DNA of 64,000 bases from Brumimicrobium sp041655765 (GTDB taxonomy: Bacteria > Bacteroidota > Bacteroidia > Flavobacteriales_D > Crocinitomicaceae), in contig JBBAEU010000012.1 in the NCBI GenBank assembly GCA_041655765.1, positions 19,970 to 83,969 of the forward strand, given 5' to 3'. The notes beneath the pieces are model-generated. The model saw nothing but the letters and a program-made list of their open reading frames with translations. It ran no database searches and was not told where the DNA came from. This document shows positions 1 to 8,954 of the stretch, piece by piece. Each line of letters opens with the position of its first letter. Within the stretch, counting starts at the first letter, position 1. A program made the position numbers and the translations under genes.

Positions 1-470
1 TTTTCTATGATATCACCAATTATATTTTCAGCTTCAAATTCTTTATCATAAGGGAATACATCTACAATGTTTGTCAAAGATATAGCTGGAATTTCATACG
101 AAGATATCATATCTGCTATGCTTTCTTTGATACGTTCGAATGCCTCTTTCACGTTGTTTGCAGTAACCATGAAGTTTCCTGTGATTTTCTTTTCTTTTCC
201 TTGTTCATCAGCATCAACAGAAGTGTAAGTTATTTTACATTTGTACCAATCGTCTGAATCGTCATAATAAAAAATATCTGTATAATTTGTTCGAGAAATT
301 CCAGTAACATCAAACTCTCCTCTTACGTTCAATCCAATTTCATATTGGATACGTTTTTCTGCATCAGTGAAGGTAGCTGCATCTACCAAATACGGTTCTG
401 TTACTCGTTTTAGCTTCCCATTGTCTAATTGTTTTGTATATTTTACTTTAACTGTAAACCAATTACTCAT
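1..470 (-). CDS. DUF4494 domain protein (partial, C-terminus cut by window edge)
   Basis: Reading the minus strand from ATG at 470 gives an open frame with no stop to base 1 (156 codons), so the 3' end lies outside the window. It begins MSNWFTVKVKYTKQLDNG and continues with TEPYLVDAATFTDAEKRI, the arrangement of the small Bacteroidota family DUF4494, whose function is not known. No signal peptide or membrane segment is visible, so it is probably cytoplasmic. A TATATTTG box lies 29 nt upstream. The family assignment rests on recall of the motif pattern; I cannot state a reaction. Confidence 0.75.
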   Translation of the reverse strand, partial: MSNWFTVKVKYTKQLDNGKLKRVTEPYLVDAATFTDAEKRIQYEIGLNVRGEFDVTGISRTNYTDIFYYDDSDDWYKCKITYTSVDADEQGKEKKITGNFMVTANNVKEAFERIKESIADMISSYEIPAISLTNIVDVFPYDKEFEAENIIGDIIE

Positions 471-499
471 ATTTTTAAATTTTCTATTTTTAAGGAAGA

Positions 500-507
500 C
501 AAATATA
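500..507 (-). promoter_or_regulatory. -7 promoter box of the DUF4494 gene
   Basis: TATATTTG on the minus strand matches the Bacteroidetes -7 consensus TAnnTTTG, 29 nt before the ATG at 470. No TTTG element is present at the expected upstream distance, so only half of the promoter is supported. Confidence 0.45.
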
Positions 508-547
508 CGAAATTAATGAATGGAGAATAAAGAAATAAGAATGAAAA

Positions 548-564
548 TCATCATATCATGATGA
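548..564 (-). terminator. weak hairpin downstream of tamL
   Basis: TCATCAT-ATC-ATGATGA is a perfect 7-bp inverted repeat with a 3-nt loop, 30 nt past the tamL stop. On the minus strand it is followed by TTTTC only, so termination is possible but not strongly supported. Confidence 0.35.
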
Positions 565-594
565 CACCTAAGAAGTCGTTATTTTATAAGATAA

Positions 595-3258
595 TTAGAA
601 CGGATATCCAATACCAATATGAAATTGTGGTTTAAACGGTCGTGGCAACTTCGTTAAATAATGATATTGACCAGTATCTGGATCTATTCCCCACTGATCA
701 ATCCCTTCTTGGATGTAATTATCTCTACTTTGGAAAATCCAACGAGAACCATCAGGAAGCGCAGGATTTCTAACTGGGAATCCCATATCTACACGAATGA
801 TGAAAAACGTAAAATCCAAGCGCAATCCAATTCCTGCAGAGACACTTAATTGCTTGTAAAAATCCTTTGTTATTTCTCCACCAAGACGATTCGGGTCTTT
901 ATTATATGTCCAAATATTTCCAACATCTGAAAATATTGCACCTTCAATAATCTTACTCAACTTAAAGCGCAATTCAACAGAAGCACCCAATCGCATATCT
1001 CCCATTTGGGTGGATGTACTTGTAGAATCGAGATAGTATTTATAAATCCCTGGGCCTAATGTTCTAGCTCTAAATCCACGGTTATCGTTTGATCCACCAC
1101 CAAAGAAACTATAATCAAACGGTAAGTTCGGTCCATTATGCAAAAGGGGAATACCTGCACCAACTTGTAAACGATAATGCAATGAAGTTTCATTATTGAT
1201 TCTTTGATTCACAACTACCTGATTGTCTAATCGTGCAAACTGCGAATATTTTTGTCCTAAAAATTCCTTATTTCCATCCGAATTTACTGGTTGTTTTTGG
1301 GTGATAAGTCCCATTACCATCCCTGCAAGGTCAAAATTAGCACGATAACTCAATCCTACATTTCCTCTTTTCAAATCAGCATTAATATATGAATAAGTGA
1401 CACCAACATCTTTGTAAATTGCTTGGTCGCTATATGCATTCAACAAGAAAAGATCATTGGTTTCTTTCAATCGTTGCTCAAAACCCTCAGTTTTATCAAT
1501 TTGAACAAACTGTATCCCTCCAATCACAGGAATACCAACTGTAAATACCTGATGATTATTAATGTCTGTGAATTTCCATAAATAATTAAACTGATAAATC
1601 TGTCTATCAAACTCGGGTCGCACCTGATAATTATAAGCCATTGAAATTGCTGTACTCGGTGTTTGTCGTTTTGATAGTTTATGTAGTGGGATTGGAATCA
1701 ATCCAGGCATTTCTAATTCCAGAGTTGGTCCAATTTCAAAAGTATTAAAACTTCGTGTTCCATCGTTCAAAACAGTTCCTTCTTCATTTTTTCCAAACAC
1801 TTCTGGTTGCGATTCAAAACCACCGCTGATACTCGCTTTAAACTTATACCCACGACGAAACATATTTCTATTTGTATAATTTAAAGAAGCCGAGACTCCT
1901 AGAAAACTGTTATTATGCGTTCCTTTAGGCTCGACACTAAAACTATGCTTTTTCTGTGGCGACAAATAATAATGGACATCAATCAAAGTATCGTTTTCTG
2001 TTTCTATGGTTTCAATTTTTATGGTTCTGAAAATGTTCAAATTTGACATACGATTATAACTTTGAGGCAAGTATATCCCACGATATAAATCGTTTTCTTC
2101 TAAATAATTTTGAAATTCAATCAATTCAGGATTAACATTCAGTCTTTTATTGAACAAGAACGTCGCTCCTCTTTTATCTGGATTTTTTCCTTTATACCAA
2201 TCATATCTTAATGTGTCAAAAGTCGGAATTTGATCGAAAGACTTTAGCGTAATTCCTCTCGGAACCAGCTCTTTTTCCTTGAAAGCTCCTTTGTATGCAA
2301 TTGAATCCAACATATGGAACGTAACATTACGAACCCATGTCAATTTAAAAGGTTTTTCCCTTTCATTTTCTTCCGTCCCGACTGTTCTTTTAGAAATATT
2401 TATAGCAATTTTGATATTTTCTCTACCTGAAAGCGTGTCCACTTCAAAACTTAAATAGCTTTCTCTAAATCCGTAAACACCTTCATTCCGGATGTATTCA
2501 GCAAGACGTGCTCTAAAGTCTGAAAGATCATCTGAATCAAATCTAAAAGGTGTTCGAAGCATATCACCACTTTCAACAGCAAACTTTCTATAAATGAGAT
2601 TAATGATTTTATTTGTAGAGTTAAGATAGATAGAATCAACCATATATTTTTCTTTCGGACGAATAAAATATTTAATTTTTGCTTCTTGTTTTTTATCATT
2701 CAATTCTGTTTTTGAATCAACTGTTGCATCAAAATAGCCTTTCCTTTGCATAAAAAGTTCAATTTGGTCTCTTGACTGATTTCTCTGAGTTGAATCATAA
2801 ATAACAGGAGGTTCTCCCCAATTATACTTTATTCGTTCTTTCAATGGCGGTTTTAGGTTGAGTGTATCTTTATACTTCATCCGTTTTGGAACATAAAGTG
2901 AATCGCCCCGTTTTATTGCTTTCTCAATTCTTTTTTCATTAATGCGGTCTTCTTTTGCAGAGAGTTTTTTATTCTTTTCTCTGTAATTTTCAATTCGTTT
3001 TCTTCTGCTTTCGACAACTTTTAGAGAGTCAACAGAATTATATATTCTTAATTTTAATCGAAGACCTAGTGTTTTATGATTAGGCGTTTGTCGGAGAACG
3101 TCTTCAACATCAGAAATATCAACTTCTGTATCTTTTGACATTAAGACTTCACTCTTCACCAATAAATATTGATTTAATGGAACATTTCGCTTAATGTTAC
3201 ATGCTGTAAAAACCAAAATCAGGTTCAGTATAAATATATATCGAAGAAATTTCCTCAC
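595..3258 (-). CDS. tamL: TamL: lipidated TamA/BamA-type Omp85 outer-membrane assembly protein
   Basis: This is an Omp85-superfamily protein of about 887 residues. It has a lipoprotein signal ending in FTAC (acylated Cys near residue 20), a long N-terminal half with POTRA-like character, and a C-terminal beta-barrel ending in Phe (FHIGIGYPF). The motif NRGFRAR matches the conserved loop-6 (V)RGF/Y signature of Omp85 barrels. In Bacteroidota the lipidated TamA homologue is called TamL and is thought to work with TamB in outer-membrane protein or lipid assembly. There is no ATG before the signal peptide. The open frame reaches a TTG at 3267, but that codon lies inside a TAnnTTTG box, so I chose GTG at 3258, six nt after the box. 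The gene is monocistronic here. Confidence 0.85.
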   Translation of the reverse strand: MRKFLRYIFILNLILVFTACNIKRNVPLNQYLLVKSEVLMSKDTEVDISDVEDVLRQTPNHKTLGLRLKLRIYNSVDSLKVVESRRKRIENYREKNKKLSAKEDRINEKRIEKAIKRGDSLYVPKRMKYKDTLNLKPPLKERIKYNWGEPPVIYDSTQRNQSRDQIELFMQRKGYFDATVDSKTELNDKKQEAKIKYFIRPKEKYMVDSIYLNSTNKIINLIYRKFAVESGDMLRTPFRFDSDDLSDFRARLAEYIRNEGVYGFRESYLSFEVDTLSGRENIKIAINISKRTVGTEENEREKPFKLTWVRNVTFHMLDSIAYKGAFKEKELVPRGITLKSFDQIPTFDTLRYDWYKGKNPDKRGATFLFNKRLNVNPELIEFQNYLEENDLYRGIYLPQSYNRMSNLNIFRTIKIETIETENDTLIDVHYYLSPQKKHSFSVEPKGTHNNSFLGVSASLNYTNRNMFRRGYKFKASISGGFESQPEVFGKNEEGTVLNDGTRSFNTFEIGPTLELEMPGLIPIPLHKLSKRQTPSTAISMAYNYQVRPEFDRQIYQFNYLWKFTDINNHQVFTVGIPVIGGIQFVQIDKTEGFEQRLKETNDLFLLNAYSDQAIYKDVGVTYSYINADLKRGNVGLSYRANFDLAGMVMGLITQKQPVNSDGNKEFLGQKYSQFARLDNQVVVNQRINNETSLHYRLQVGAGIPLLHNGPNLPFDYSFFGGGSNDNRGFRARTLGPGIYKYYLDSTSTSTQMGDMRLGASVELRFKLSKIIEGAIFSDVGNIWTYNKDPNRLGGEITKDFYKQLSVSAGIGLRLDFTFFIIRVDMGFPVRNPALPDGSRWIFQSRDNYIQEGIDQWGIDPDTGQYHYLTKLPRPFKPQFHIGIGYPF

Positions 3259-3264
3259 AACCAA

Positions 3265-3272
3265 CAAAAATA
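3265..3272 (-). promoter_or_regulatory. -7 box abutting the tamL start
   Basis: TATTTTTG on the minus strand fits TAnnTTTG and ends 6 nt before the GTG chosen as tamL start, which implies an almost leaderless mRNA. No good -33 TTTG is seen. Confidence 0.4.
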
Positions 3273-3438
3273 CAAATCAATCATTATACATCCGAAATTA
3301 CGGTAATAATATTCACTTAGCATGATGTTTTACTTGCTTTTTTGAGAATATTCACAAAAACTGTGCAATTATTTAAAAAAAACAATAATAAAGTGAAATA
3401 TAAGGGAAAACCCTGATAAAGCATTTTAATCGTTGCTC

Positions 3439-3446
3439 TACTTTTG
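3439..3446 (+). promoter_or_regulatory. -7 box upstream of the beta-helix lipoprotein gene
   Basis: TACTTTTG matches TAnnTTTG, 27 nt before the ATG at 3474. No TTTG lies 19-21 nt upstream. It sits on the plus strand between tamL and the lipoprotein gene. Confidence 0.45.
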
Positions 3447-3473
3447 TCATATTAACCAAGAAAAATAAAAATT

Positions 3474-4721
3474 ATGAAGTTAAATCGAATGTTAATTATA
3501 GGATTAGGGGCAATGTTCCTCTTCTCTTGTCACCGTGAAGGCTGTACAGATTACACAGCTTTGAATTATGACTCCAAAGCTAAAAATGACAACGGGACGT
3601 GTATTTATAATGACGGCTCTGGTCCTGGCGGTGGTGGTCCTGGCGGTGGCGGCGGTGGTACGCTCCCAATTCAAATTACAAACTCGTTTTCTGGAACAAC
3701 TTTAGAAGACCAAACCAGTAATACAGGCGTGGCAGACTATTATGTTCAAGGTACTTGGACGATTTCTGACGCTACGATAATCAAACCAGGTGTTCGCATC
3801 ATGATGAAAGCAGGTTCTAAAATCTATATTGATGCGAATGGGTCTTTAGATGCAACAGGAACTCTCACCAATCCAATTGAAATTTTTGGAGAGCAACCAA
3901 CCAAAGGATTTTGGAATGGAGTTTCCTTCAACTCGAATAACTTGAATAATAGATTAATTTATTGTACAGTTAGTGATGGTGCGGATGTTAGTTGGGCTGA
4001 ACCAGGTATGATTTCTTTAAATGGAAACGCCCAAGTTGTTATCCAAAATTCTCAGTTTTATAATGGAGATAGCTACGGAATAGCACTTGATGATGTAACT
4101 TGTAAGCTACCAAATTTCCAAAACAACTACTTTAATAACTTTAAAGAAGAACCAATAAGAGTCGAAGCATTACACCAATGTAATTTCATTGATAACTCAA
4201 TTAGTTTTGGAAGCAACAATAACAAAAACAGAGTATATGTTGAAGGAGCTAATTACACAGAAAATACTATCGTTTCAGCTTTTGGAGTTCCTTATTTTAT
4301 TGCAACAAGTTTTGAAATAAATGGAGGAGTTACAAGTGTTAATGCTGGTGTTGAATTTATAATGGCAGCAAACACTAATATCAATGTGGGTACTTCTGGA
4401 GCGTTGACGACAAACGGAACCGCAGGAAACAGAGTGATATTTCGTGGCGAGCAACCAACCAAAGGGTTTTGGCGTAATTTAGTATTTTCAAGTAACAACA
4501 CAAACAATGATATTTCATATACAGACGTCAGAGATGGAAGTGAAGTTTGGAACACTCCTGCTTCTGTTTATATAGCGACAAATGCAAGATTAGCGATGGA
4601 CAATGTACATGTGTCCAATAGTAGTAGTGCGGCTTTGGGTGCACATACAACAGCAACTTTTGTTGACAATGGAGGTAATTCATGGTCAAATTGTGACGGT
4701 GGCGGAGGTGTTTTGCCATAA
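3474..4721 (+). CDS. surface lipoprotein with right-handed beta-helix-type repeats
   Basis: 415 residues with a lipoprotein signal (FLFSC, Cys at residue 19). The mature N-terminus carries GCTDYTALNYDSKAK followed by NDNGTC, resembling the GC-x-D-x-x-A-x-N-Y...DDGSC module common in Bacteroidota cell-surface proteins, then a Gly-rich linker (residues about 50-62). The rest is rich in Asn and Val and reads like a parallel beta-helix. Two long internal units are recognisable: GEQPTKGFW at residues 139 and 325, each followed by FxSNNxxN and a DGxxVxW segment. It probably sits on the outer membrane. The barrel-protein gene 28 bp downstream is likely cotranscribed. The ligand or role is unknown. 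Confidence 0.6.
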   Translation: MKLNRMLIIGLGAMFLFSCHREGCTDYTALNYDSKAKNDNGTCIYNDGSGPGGGGPGGGGGGTLPIQITNSFSGTTLEDQTSNTGVADYYVQGTWTISDATIIKPGVRIMMKAGSKIYIDANGSLDATGTLTNPIEIFGEQPTKGFWNGVSFNSNNLNNRLIYCTVSDGADVSWAEPGMISLNGNAQVVIQNSQFYNGDSYGIALDDVTCKLPNFQNNYFNNFKEEPIRVEALHQCNFIDNSISFGSNNNKNRVYVEGANYTENTIVSAFGVPYFIATSFEINGGVTSVNAGVEFIMAANTNINVGTSGALTTNGTAGNRVIFRGEQPTKGFWRNLVFSSNNTNNDISYTDVRDGSEVWNTPASVYIATNARLAMDNVHVSNSSSAALGAHTTATFVDNGGNSWSNCDGGGGVLP

Positions 4722-4749
4722 TCAACAAATTAGTTAATTTTTAAAAATA

Positions 4750-5481
4750 ATGAAATCAATGAGAAAAAATAATCTTTTAGCCATTTTAGTTGTTTTCTGT
4801 GTAGGATTTGCTACATCAGTGTTTGCAACAATGAATGATGGGAACAACCCAAAAGTAAACAGTTTGCAATTTTCAAAATTCCAACTAAACAATGATGAAG
4901 GTAAAACCAAAAGTCAAAACTCAAAAGGTTTTATGGAAAACCATTTGTATGTTGACTTAATGGTTGGAGTTCCTCGTCATCGTACTGGACTGCTTTCTCC
5001 TTTTTACACTGGAAGTAATTGGTATAGTTTACCGTATTTTAAAGCAAATATTGAATACGGTTTTGCAACCATGTTTAGTATTGGCGGATACGCAGGTTAC
5101 ACGCATTATGGATGGAAAAACACTGTTCCATATACAGATGCGCAGGGAATGCAAAGATTTGCTGATTTAAACGATAGACACTCTTTAATTACAACTGGAG
5201 TGAGATTTACTTGGCATATTTGGGCGTTTTTAAACCAAAAGTTAAATCTTGGGTTAGGAGTTGATGGACTTGATTTATACGTAGCTGCTATGACAGGTCC
5301 GACATTTACCATTCATTCCGACAAAAGATTACACAAAACAACAACAACCCAGAGTGTTGGATATTATTTTGGTCCTGTAGTTGGAGCAAAGTATTACTTC
5401 ATCAAAAATATTGGTATTTTTATTGAAACTGGATACGAAAAAGGCTCTTGGTTTATGGGAGGATTAACATTCAAATTATAA
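4750..5481 (+). CDS. outer-membrane beta-barrel protein (unknown role)
   Basis: 243 residues with an N-terminal signal peptide (hydrophobic stretch to about residue 26, ...SVFATMN) and alternating aromatic/hydrophobic strands typical of a small 8-12-stranded outer-membrane barrel. The last strand ends GGLTFKL. It follows the beta-helix lipoprotein by 28 bp on the same strand, so the two are probably one transcript and may work as a lipoprotein/barrel pair. No enzymatic motif is visible. A second in-frame ATG four codons in (MRKNN) is an alternative start. Confidence 0.55.
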   Translation: MKSMRKNNLLAILVVFCVGFATSVFATMNDGNNPKVNSLQFSKFQLNNDEGKTKSQNSKGFMENHLYVDLMVGVPRHRTGLLSPFYTGSNWYSLPYFKANIEYGFATMFSIGGYAGYTHYGWKNTVPYTDAQGMQRFADLNDRHSLITTGVRFTWHIWAFLNQKLNLGLGVDGLDLYVAAMTGPTFTIHSDKRLHKTTTTQSVGYYFGPVVGAKYYFIKNIGIFIETGYEKGSWFMGGLTFKL

Positions 5482-5561
5482 TTCCATGCCATAGAGAGGA
5501 AGAAGTAATTTAACATATCAGCTATTATCAATTGACCTTTTTTAAAAAGTCGATTAACTTC

Positions 5562-5595
5562 AAAGTCGGGGTTTGTATTTGCAGACTCCGACTTT
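5562..5595. repeat. inverted repeat straddling the -33 element of the sensor-kinase promoter
   Basis: AAAGTCGG (5562-5569) and CCGACTTT (5588-5595) are perfect 8-bp arms around an 18-nt spacer that contains the TTTG -33 box (5578-5581). It may be an operator for the downstream kinase/regulator pair, or a terminator of the barrel-protein gene ending at 5481; the T-run after the second arm is short. Confidence 0.45.
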
Positions 5596-5608
5596 TGTTG
5601 TATTTTTG
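5578..5608 (+). promoter_or_regulatory. full Bacteroidetes promoter of the TPR sensor kinase
   Basis: TTTG (5578-5581), a 19-nt spacer, and TATTTTTG (5601-5608) match the consensus TTTG/19-21/TAnnTTTG. The ATG at 5618 begins only 9 nt after the -7 box, which selects this codon over the in-frame upstream TTG at 5573 and predicts a very short 5' leader. Confidence 0.7.
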
Positions 5609-5617
5609 ATAAAAAAG

Positions 5618-7480
5618 ATGAAAACTTACTATAGATTGTTACTATTTTCATTCCTTCTCTGTCCTTTCTTTAGTAAGGCGCAGGAAACTATTGTTTTTGA
5701 AGAAGATTCGTTAACCGTGTCTGAGAACTCAAATTTAATGATGCAAGCTCATTTGGCCTCAGAAAGCATTGATTCTGTTCGAAATTTTCTAAAAAATGGG
5801 GTAAAAAACTCATCCCAACAAATAGATTATCTTGTTGAGTTTTATCTAGCTAGGTATTATTATATACTGCAAGACATTGAAACTGCTCAATCCATAACCA
5901 AAAACGTAATAACTGATGATTATAATGAAGATGGTGCAGACGCACGTTTTTATAATTTGAACGGAGCAATCTATACTATACAAAAAAAATTCCCGGAAGC
6001 TATTCAGTCTTTCCTAAAAGCAGCAGACATTTATAAAGAGCAAGGATTAACTCTAGAAGAATACTCTGTTTACAATAACATCGCTAATATATACTTAGCT
6101 CTGGGTGATTTTGAACAGGCATATAAATACAGTAAAAAATGTTTTACAGTTTATAAAGACCATCCAGATAATCCGAATTATCTTAGTTTGTTAGGTGTCC
6201 TTTCAATCTGTGAAACGGCCTTAGACATGCTAGATAGTGCATCCGTTCATCTTGAACTTGGGTTAAAAGCATTAGAGTATAATTCCAATCCGCAAGGAAG
6301 CATAATTATACAATACGCAAAGGCGGAATTTGAATACAAAACAGGACAACCTCAAGTCGCTTTGCCGTATGCTCTTGAGAGTCTTGAATTGAGCAAAAAA
6401 CATCGTCTAAACCAGTATATCTCAATTTCTTCAGTTTTATTAATGGGAATTTATAATGATTTAGGTAACTATGCAAAAGCCATAGAATATGCTGAAATTG
6501 CCCAAGCAGGGATGAATTTGAATAGTAACATTACATCCGAACATGCCATTGCCAATGGGAAAGCTGTTGCTTATGCAGGACTTGGAAAGTATAAAGATGC
6601 TTATTTTTTTAAAAATATTTCAGACTCCTTGAAGACAATTGATCGAAATATTGAAGATAAAAAGAGAATGGATGTCTTGCTGGTTGAATATGAAGCCCTC
6701 TCTCAAAAGAACAAAATCTTAGAGCAAGAGTTTACCATTAATCAAAAAAACAAATTGATATCAAATCGTACAAATGCGATTATAATTATTAGTCTAGCAA
6801 CCTTTGCACTCCTCGTTCTTGTAATACTTGTTTTTGTGTACAATAGGCAGCGACTTAAACTTATTGACCAAAAACATGCCGTCCAATTATCAGAAGCTAT
6901 TTCAGAATCTGAAGAGATAGAAAGAGATAGAATCTCTAGAGAATTACACGATGGTTTGGCCGCAGAACTTACTGCTTTGAAATTGCAATTGGAACAAAAC
7001 GATTCTGTCTCAGATCAGTCATTAAGTACGCTAAACCATGCGCATCAAATTACGCGGAATATATCTCACAATCTATCTCCTTACCTAATCAAAGAAAAGG
7101 GATTAATCGATGCTGTTGTACATTTTGTTAATAGAAATAATTCAAAAGGAAATTTACATTTCTTCACCAATGTAAATCAAAAAATTGAACTTAATAAGAA
7201 GCACGAAATAATTGTTTATCGTGGTATTCAGGAACTTATCCAAAATGCGATTAAATATTCAAAAGCAGATCAAATTAACGTTCAGATTATTCAGAGAAAA
7301 CAATCCCTTAGTTTGAGTGTAGAGGATAATGGAATAGGAATGGATGTTTCAAAAATCAACAATTCGCTTGGTCTTGGAGCTTTAAAAAAGAGAATAGAAT
7401 TAATTGGGGGAAATCTTGATATAGAATCGAGTCAAGGCAAGGGAACAACTGCGTTTATCAATCTTGAAATTCAGACTTAA
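5618..7480 (+). CDS. TPR-containing sensor histidine kinase (NarX/DesK-type HisKA_3)
   Basis: 620 residues. A signal peptide (LLLFSFLLCPFFSKAQE) is followed by TPR-like repeats (residues about 60-330, e.g. FPEAIQSFLKAADIY), a coiled-coil linker, one transmembrane helix (IIIISLATFALLVLVILVF), a HisKA_3 dimerisation box with the phospho-acceptor His (ERDRISRELHDGLAAEL), and a HATPase domain with N-box ELIQNAIKYS and G-boxes VEDNGIGMD and GLGALKKR. The TPR region would be periplasmic, so it likely senses an envelope protein or peptide signal and phosphorylates the regulator encoded directly downstream. The stop codon abuts the regulator's ATG, a typical translationally coupled pair. Start chosen by promoter position and signal peptide. 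Confidence 0.85.
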   Translation: MKTYYRLLLFSFLLCPFFSKAQETIVFEEDSLTVSENSNLMMQAHLASESIDSVRNFLKNGVKNSSQQIDYLVEFYLARYYYILQDIETAQSITKNVITDDYNEDGADARFYNLNGAIYTIQKKFPEAIQSFLKAADIYKEQGLTLEEYSVYNNIANIYLALGDFEQAYKYSKKCFTVYKDHPDNPNYLSLLGVLSICETALDMLDSASVHLELGLKALEYNSNPQGSIIIQYAKAEFEYKTGQPQVALPYALESLELSKKHRLNQYISISSVLLMGIYNDLGNYAKAIEYAEIAQAGMNLNSNITSEHAIANGKAVAYAGLGKYKDAYFFKNISDSLKTIDRNIEDKKRMDVLLVEYEALSQKNKILEQEFTINQKNKLISNRTNAIIIISLATFALLVLVILVFVYNRQRLKLIDQKHAVQLSEAISESEEIERDRISRELHDGLAAELTALKLQLEQNDSVSDQSLSTLNHAHQITRNISHNLSPYLIKEKGLIDAVVHFVNRNNSKGNLHFFTNVNQKIELNKKHEIIVYRGIQELIQNAIKYSKADQINVQIIQRKQSLSLSVEDNGIGMDVSKINNSLGLGALKKRIELIGGNLDIESSQGKGTTAFINLEIQT

Positions 7481-8119
7481 ATGGAAAATAACTTCACATT
7501 CTTAATTGTTGATGACCACAACATGATTTTAGAAGGTCACCGTTCTTATTTAGCTTCTAATTACCCAGAGGCAAATATATTACTGGCATCAACTCAAGTA
7601 GAAATTCTCCACGTTCTTCAAAAAAGAGAGGTGGATATTATTTTATTAGATTTAATCTTAAACGGCGATGATTCACGAACATTCCTGCATCAAATATTTA
7701 ATTTACAACCCACTATAAAGATTCTTGTTATCAGCTCACTTGAGGATGAATTGGTTGTAAACTCTCTTTTTCAAAATGGGATACACGGCTTTGTTGGAAA
7801 ATCAAGCCCCACAATGTACATCATAGAAGGCGTTGAGGCAATTCTATCTGGCGAAAAGTTTATTGATCCAAAACTAGAAGAGACAATAAAGCAAAGACAA
7901 GTACTAAAAGAGAAGTCAGGACTTAAACTTACCGATAGAGAAAAAGAAGTTTTAAAAGAAACGTTAGCAGGAAAAAAAATAAAAGAAATAGCCGAATCAT
8001 TATTTATTTCTCCGAAAACAGTTGAAAATCATCGGTCAAGCTTGTTTGTTAAATTTGAGGTAGAGAATGTAGCAGGACTTGTTAAAAAGGCTATTCTTTT
8101 GGGTTATGTTGATTTGTAG
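7481..8119 (+). CDS. NarL/LuxR-family response regulator
   Basis: 212 residues. An N-terminal receiver domain has acidic D11/D12 (IVDDHNM), phospho-acceptor D57 (IILLDLIL) and K107 (GFVGKSS). A C-terminal LuxR-type helix-turn-helix covers residues about 147-212 (LTDREKEVLKETLAGK and ISPKTVENHRSSLF). It begins at the base after the kinase stop codon and is the obvious partner. Targets are unknown; the adjacent lipoprotein and barrel genes, and the inverted repeat at the kinase promoter, are candidates by position only. Confidence 0.9.
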   Translation: MENNFTFLIVDDHNMILEGHRSYLASNYPEANILLASTQVEILHVLQKREVDIILLDLILNGDDSRTFLHQIFNLQPTIKILVISSLEDELVVNSLFQNGIHGFVGKSSPTMYIIEGVEAILSGEKFIDPKLEETIKQRQVLKEKSGLKLTDREKEVLKETLAGKKIKEIAESLFISPKTVENHRSSLFVKFEVENVAGLVKKAILLGYVDL

Positions 8120-8143
8120 TTTATGGCTCAGTTCAAAAAATAT

Positions 8144-8761
8144 TTAAAAATGAAATTCTCCATTGATTTGAATTGTATCCTTTTTTGATAAATCAGATAC
8201 ATCTATGAATTTACCTTCAAAACTCGCATGAAACTCTAATTTATCTGGATAGAAAAGTGACGATTTTGTTCTAATATCATAAATTTTAAGATTCCCTTTA
8301 TGGCTTGTCAATGTCAATGTATTTGCAAACGAATGAATGTTTGGTACAATATAAATCGTCAAAGCCGGCTCATTAAACTCTTCCATCTGATGTGAAAATG
8401 AATATGGCTGCCCACTACTACTATCTATAATGAATATTCCTACTACAAAAAGTGAGTAATGAGGCGAAACACTGTCATTTTTAATTAATAAGTAAATTTC
8501 ATTCTTCGGAGAATCTGTTCCATCAGAAGAAATTAAATAACTATCCTTACAGATTTCATTTTTATACTTTTTAAAGAAAGTTGTTCCAGCATAAACCCCA
8601 TCCATAATCTCCATTCTGTATCCTGGACTTATATCTTCGCTATCAAAATGAAATACTTTTTCCGCATCACTTGAACCTAAGCCACATTTCGTGCAACATA
8701 TTGTAAGAAACGGAAATATGAAAAGAAAAAAGAGCGCGCGAATTGTTGTTGGTTTCTTCAT
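8144..8761 (-). CDS. secreted or lipidated protein of unknown function
   Basis: 205 residues from the ATG at 8761, which starts a good signal peptide (MKKPTTIRALFFLFIFPFL); the open frame extends upstream to 8851 but without signal-like sequence. The signal ends TICCTKCG, so the protein could be acylated on one of the Cys residues, although the -1 Ile is not typical of a lipobox. The mature part is mixed beta with no motif I recognise. It converges on the response regulator gene with a 24-bp gap. No function can be offered. Confidence 0.5.
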   Translation of the reverse strand: MKKPTTIRALFFLFIFPFLTICCTKCGLGSSDAEKVFHFDSEDISPGYRMEIMDGVYAGTTFFKKYKNEICKDSYLISSDGTDSPKNEIYLLIKNDSVSPHYSLFVVGIFIIDSSSGQPYSFSHQMEEFNEPALTIYIVPNIHSFANTLTLTSHKGNLKIYDIRTKSSLFYPDKLEFHASFEGKFIDVSDLSKKDTIQINGEFHF

Positions 8762-8855
8762 TTTTTTGTTCAAAAAGCAATAATATTTTTTTTTGTCGTA
8801 ATATACACAAAACCAATTCAATTGACAGTCAGGGTTTTCCCTTAAAAACAAAGAT

Positions 8856-8863
8856 TAAATTTG
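8856..8863 (+). promoter_or_regulatory. -7 box upstream of the RNA methyltransferase gene
   Basis: TAAATTTG matches TAnnTTTG and lies 91 nt before the ATG at 8955, implying a longish 5' leader. No -33 TTTG at the right distance. Confidence 0.35.
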
Positions 8864-8954
8864 TACGAAACATCGCTTATCTTCCATTCTCTTTTAAAAT
8901 AAATACATACAATGCTATCACAAATTCCAAAAAAAATGTTTTCTTCGTAGTTCA

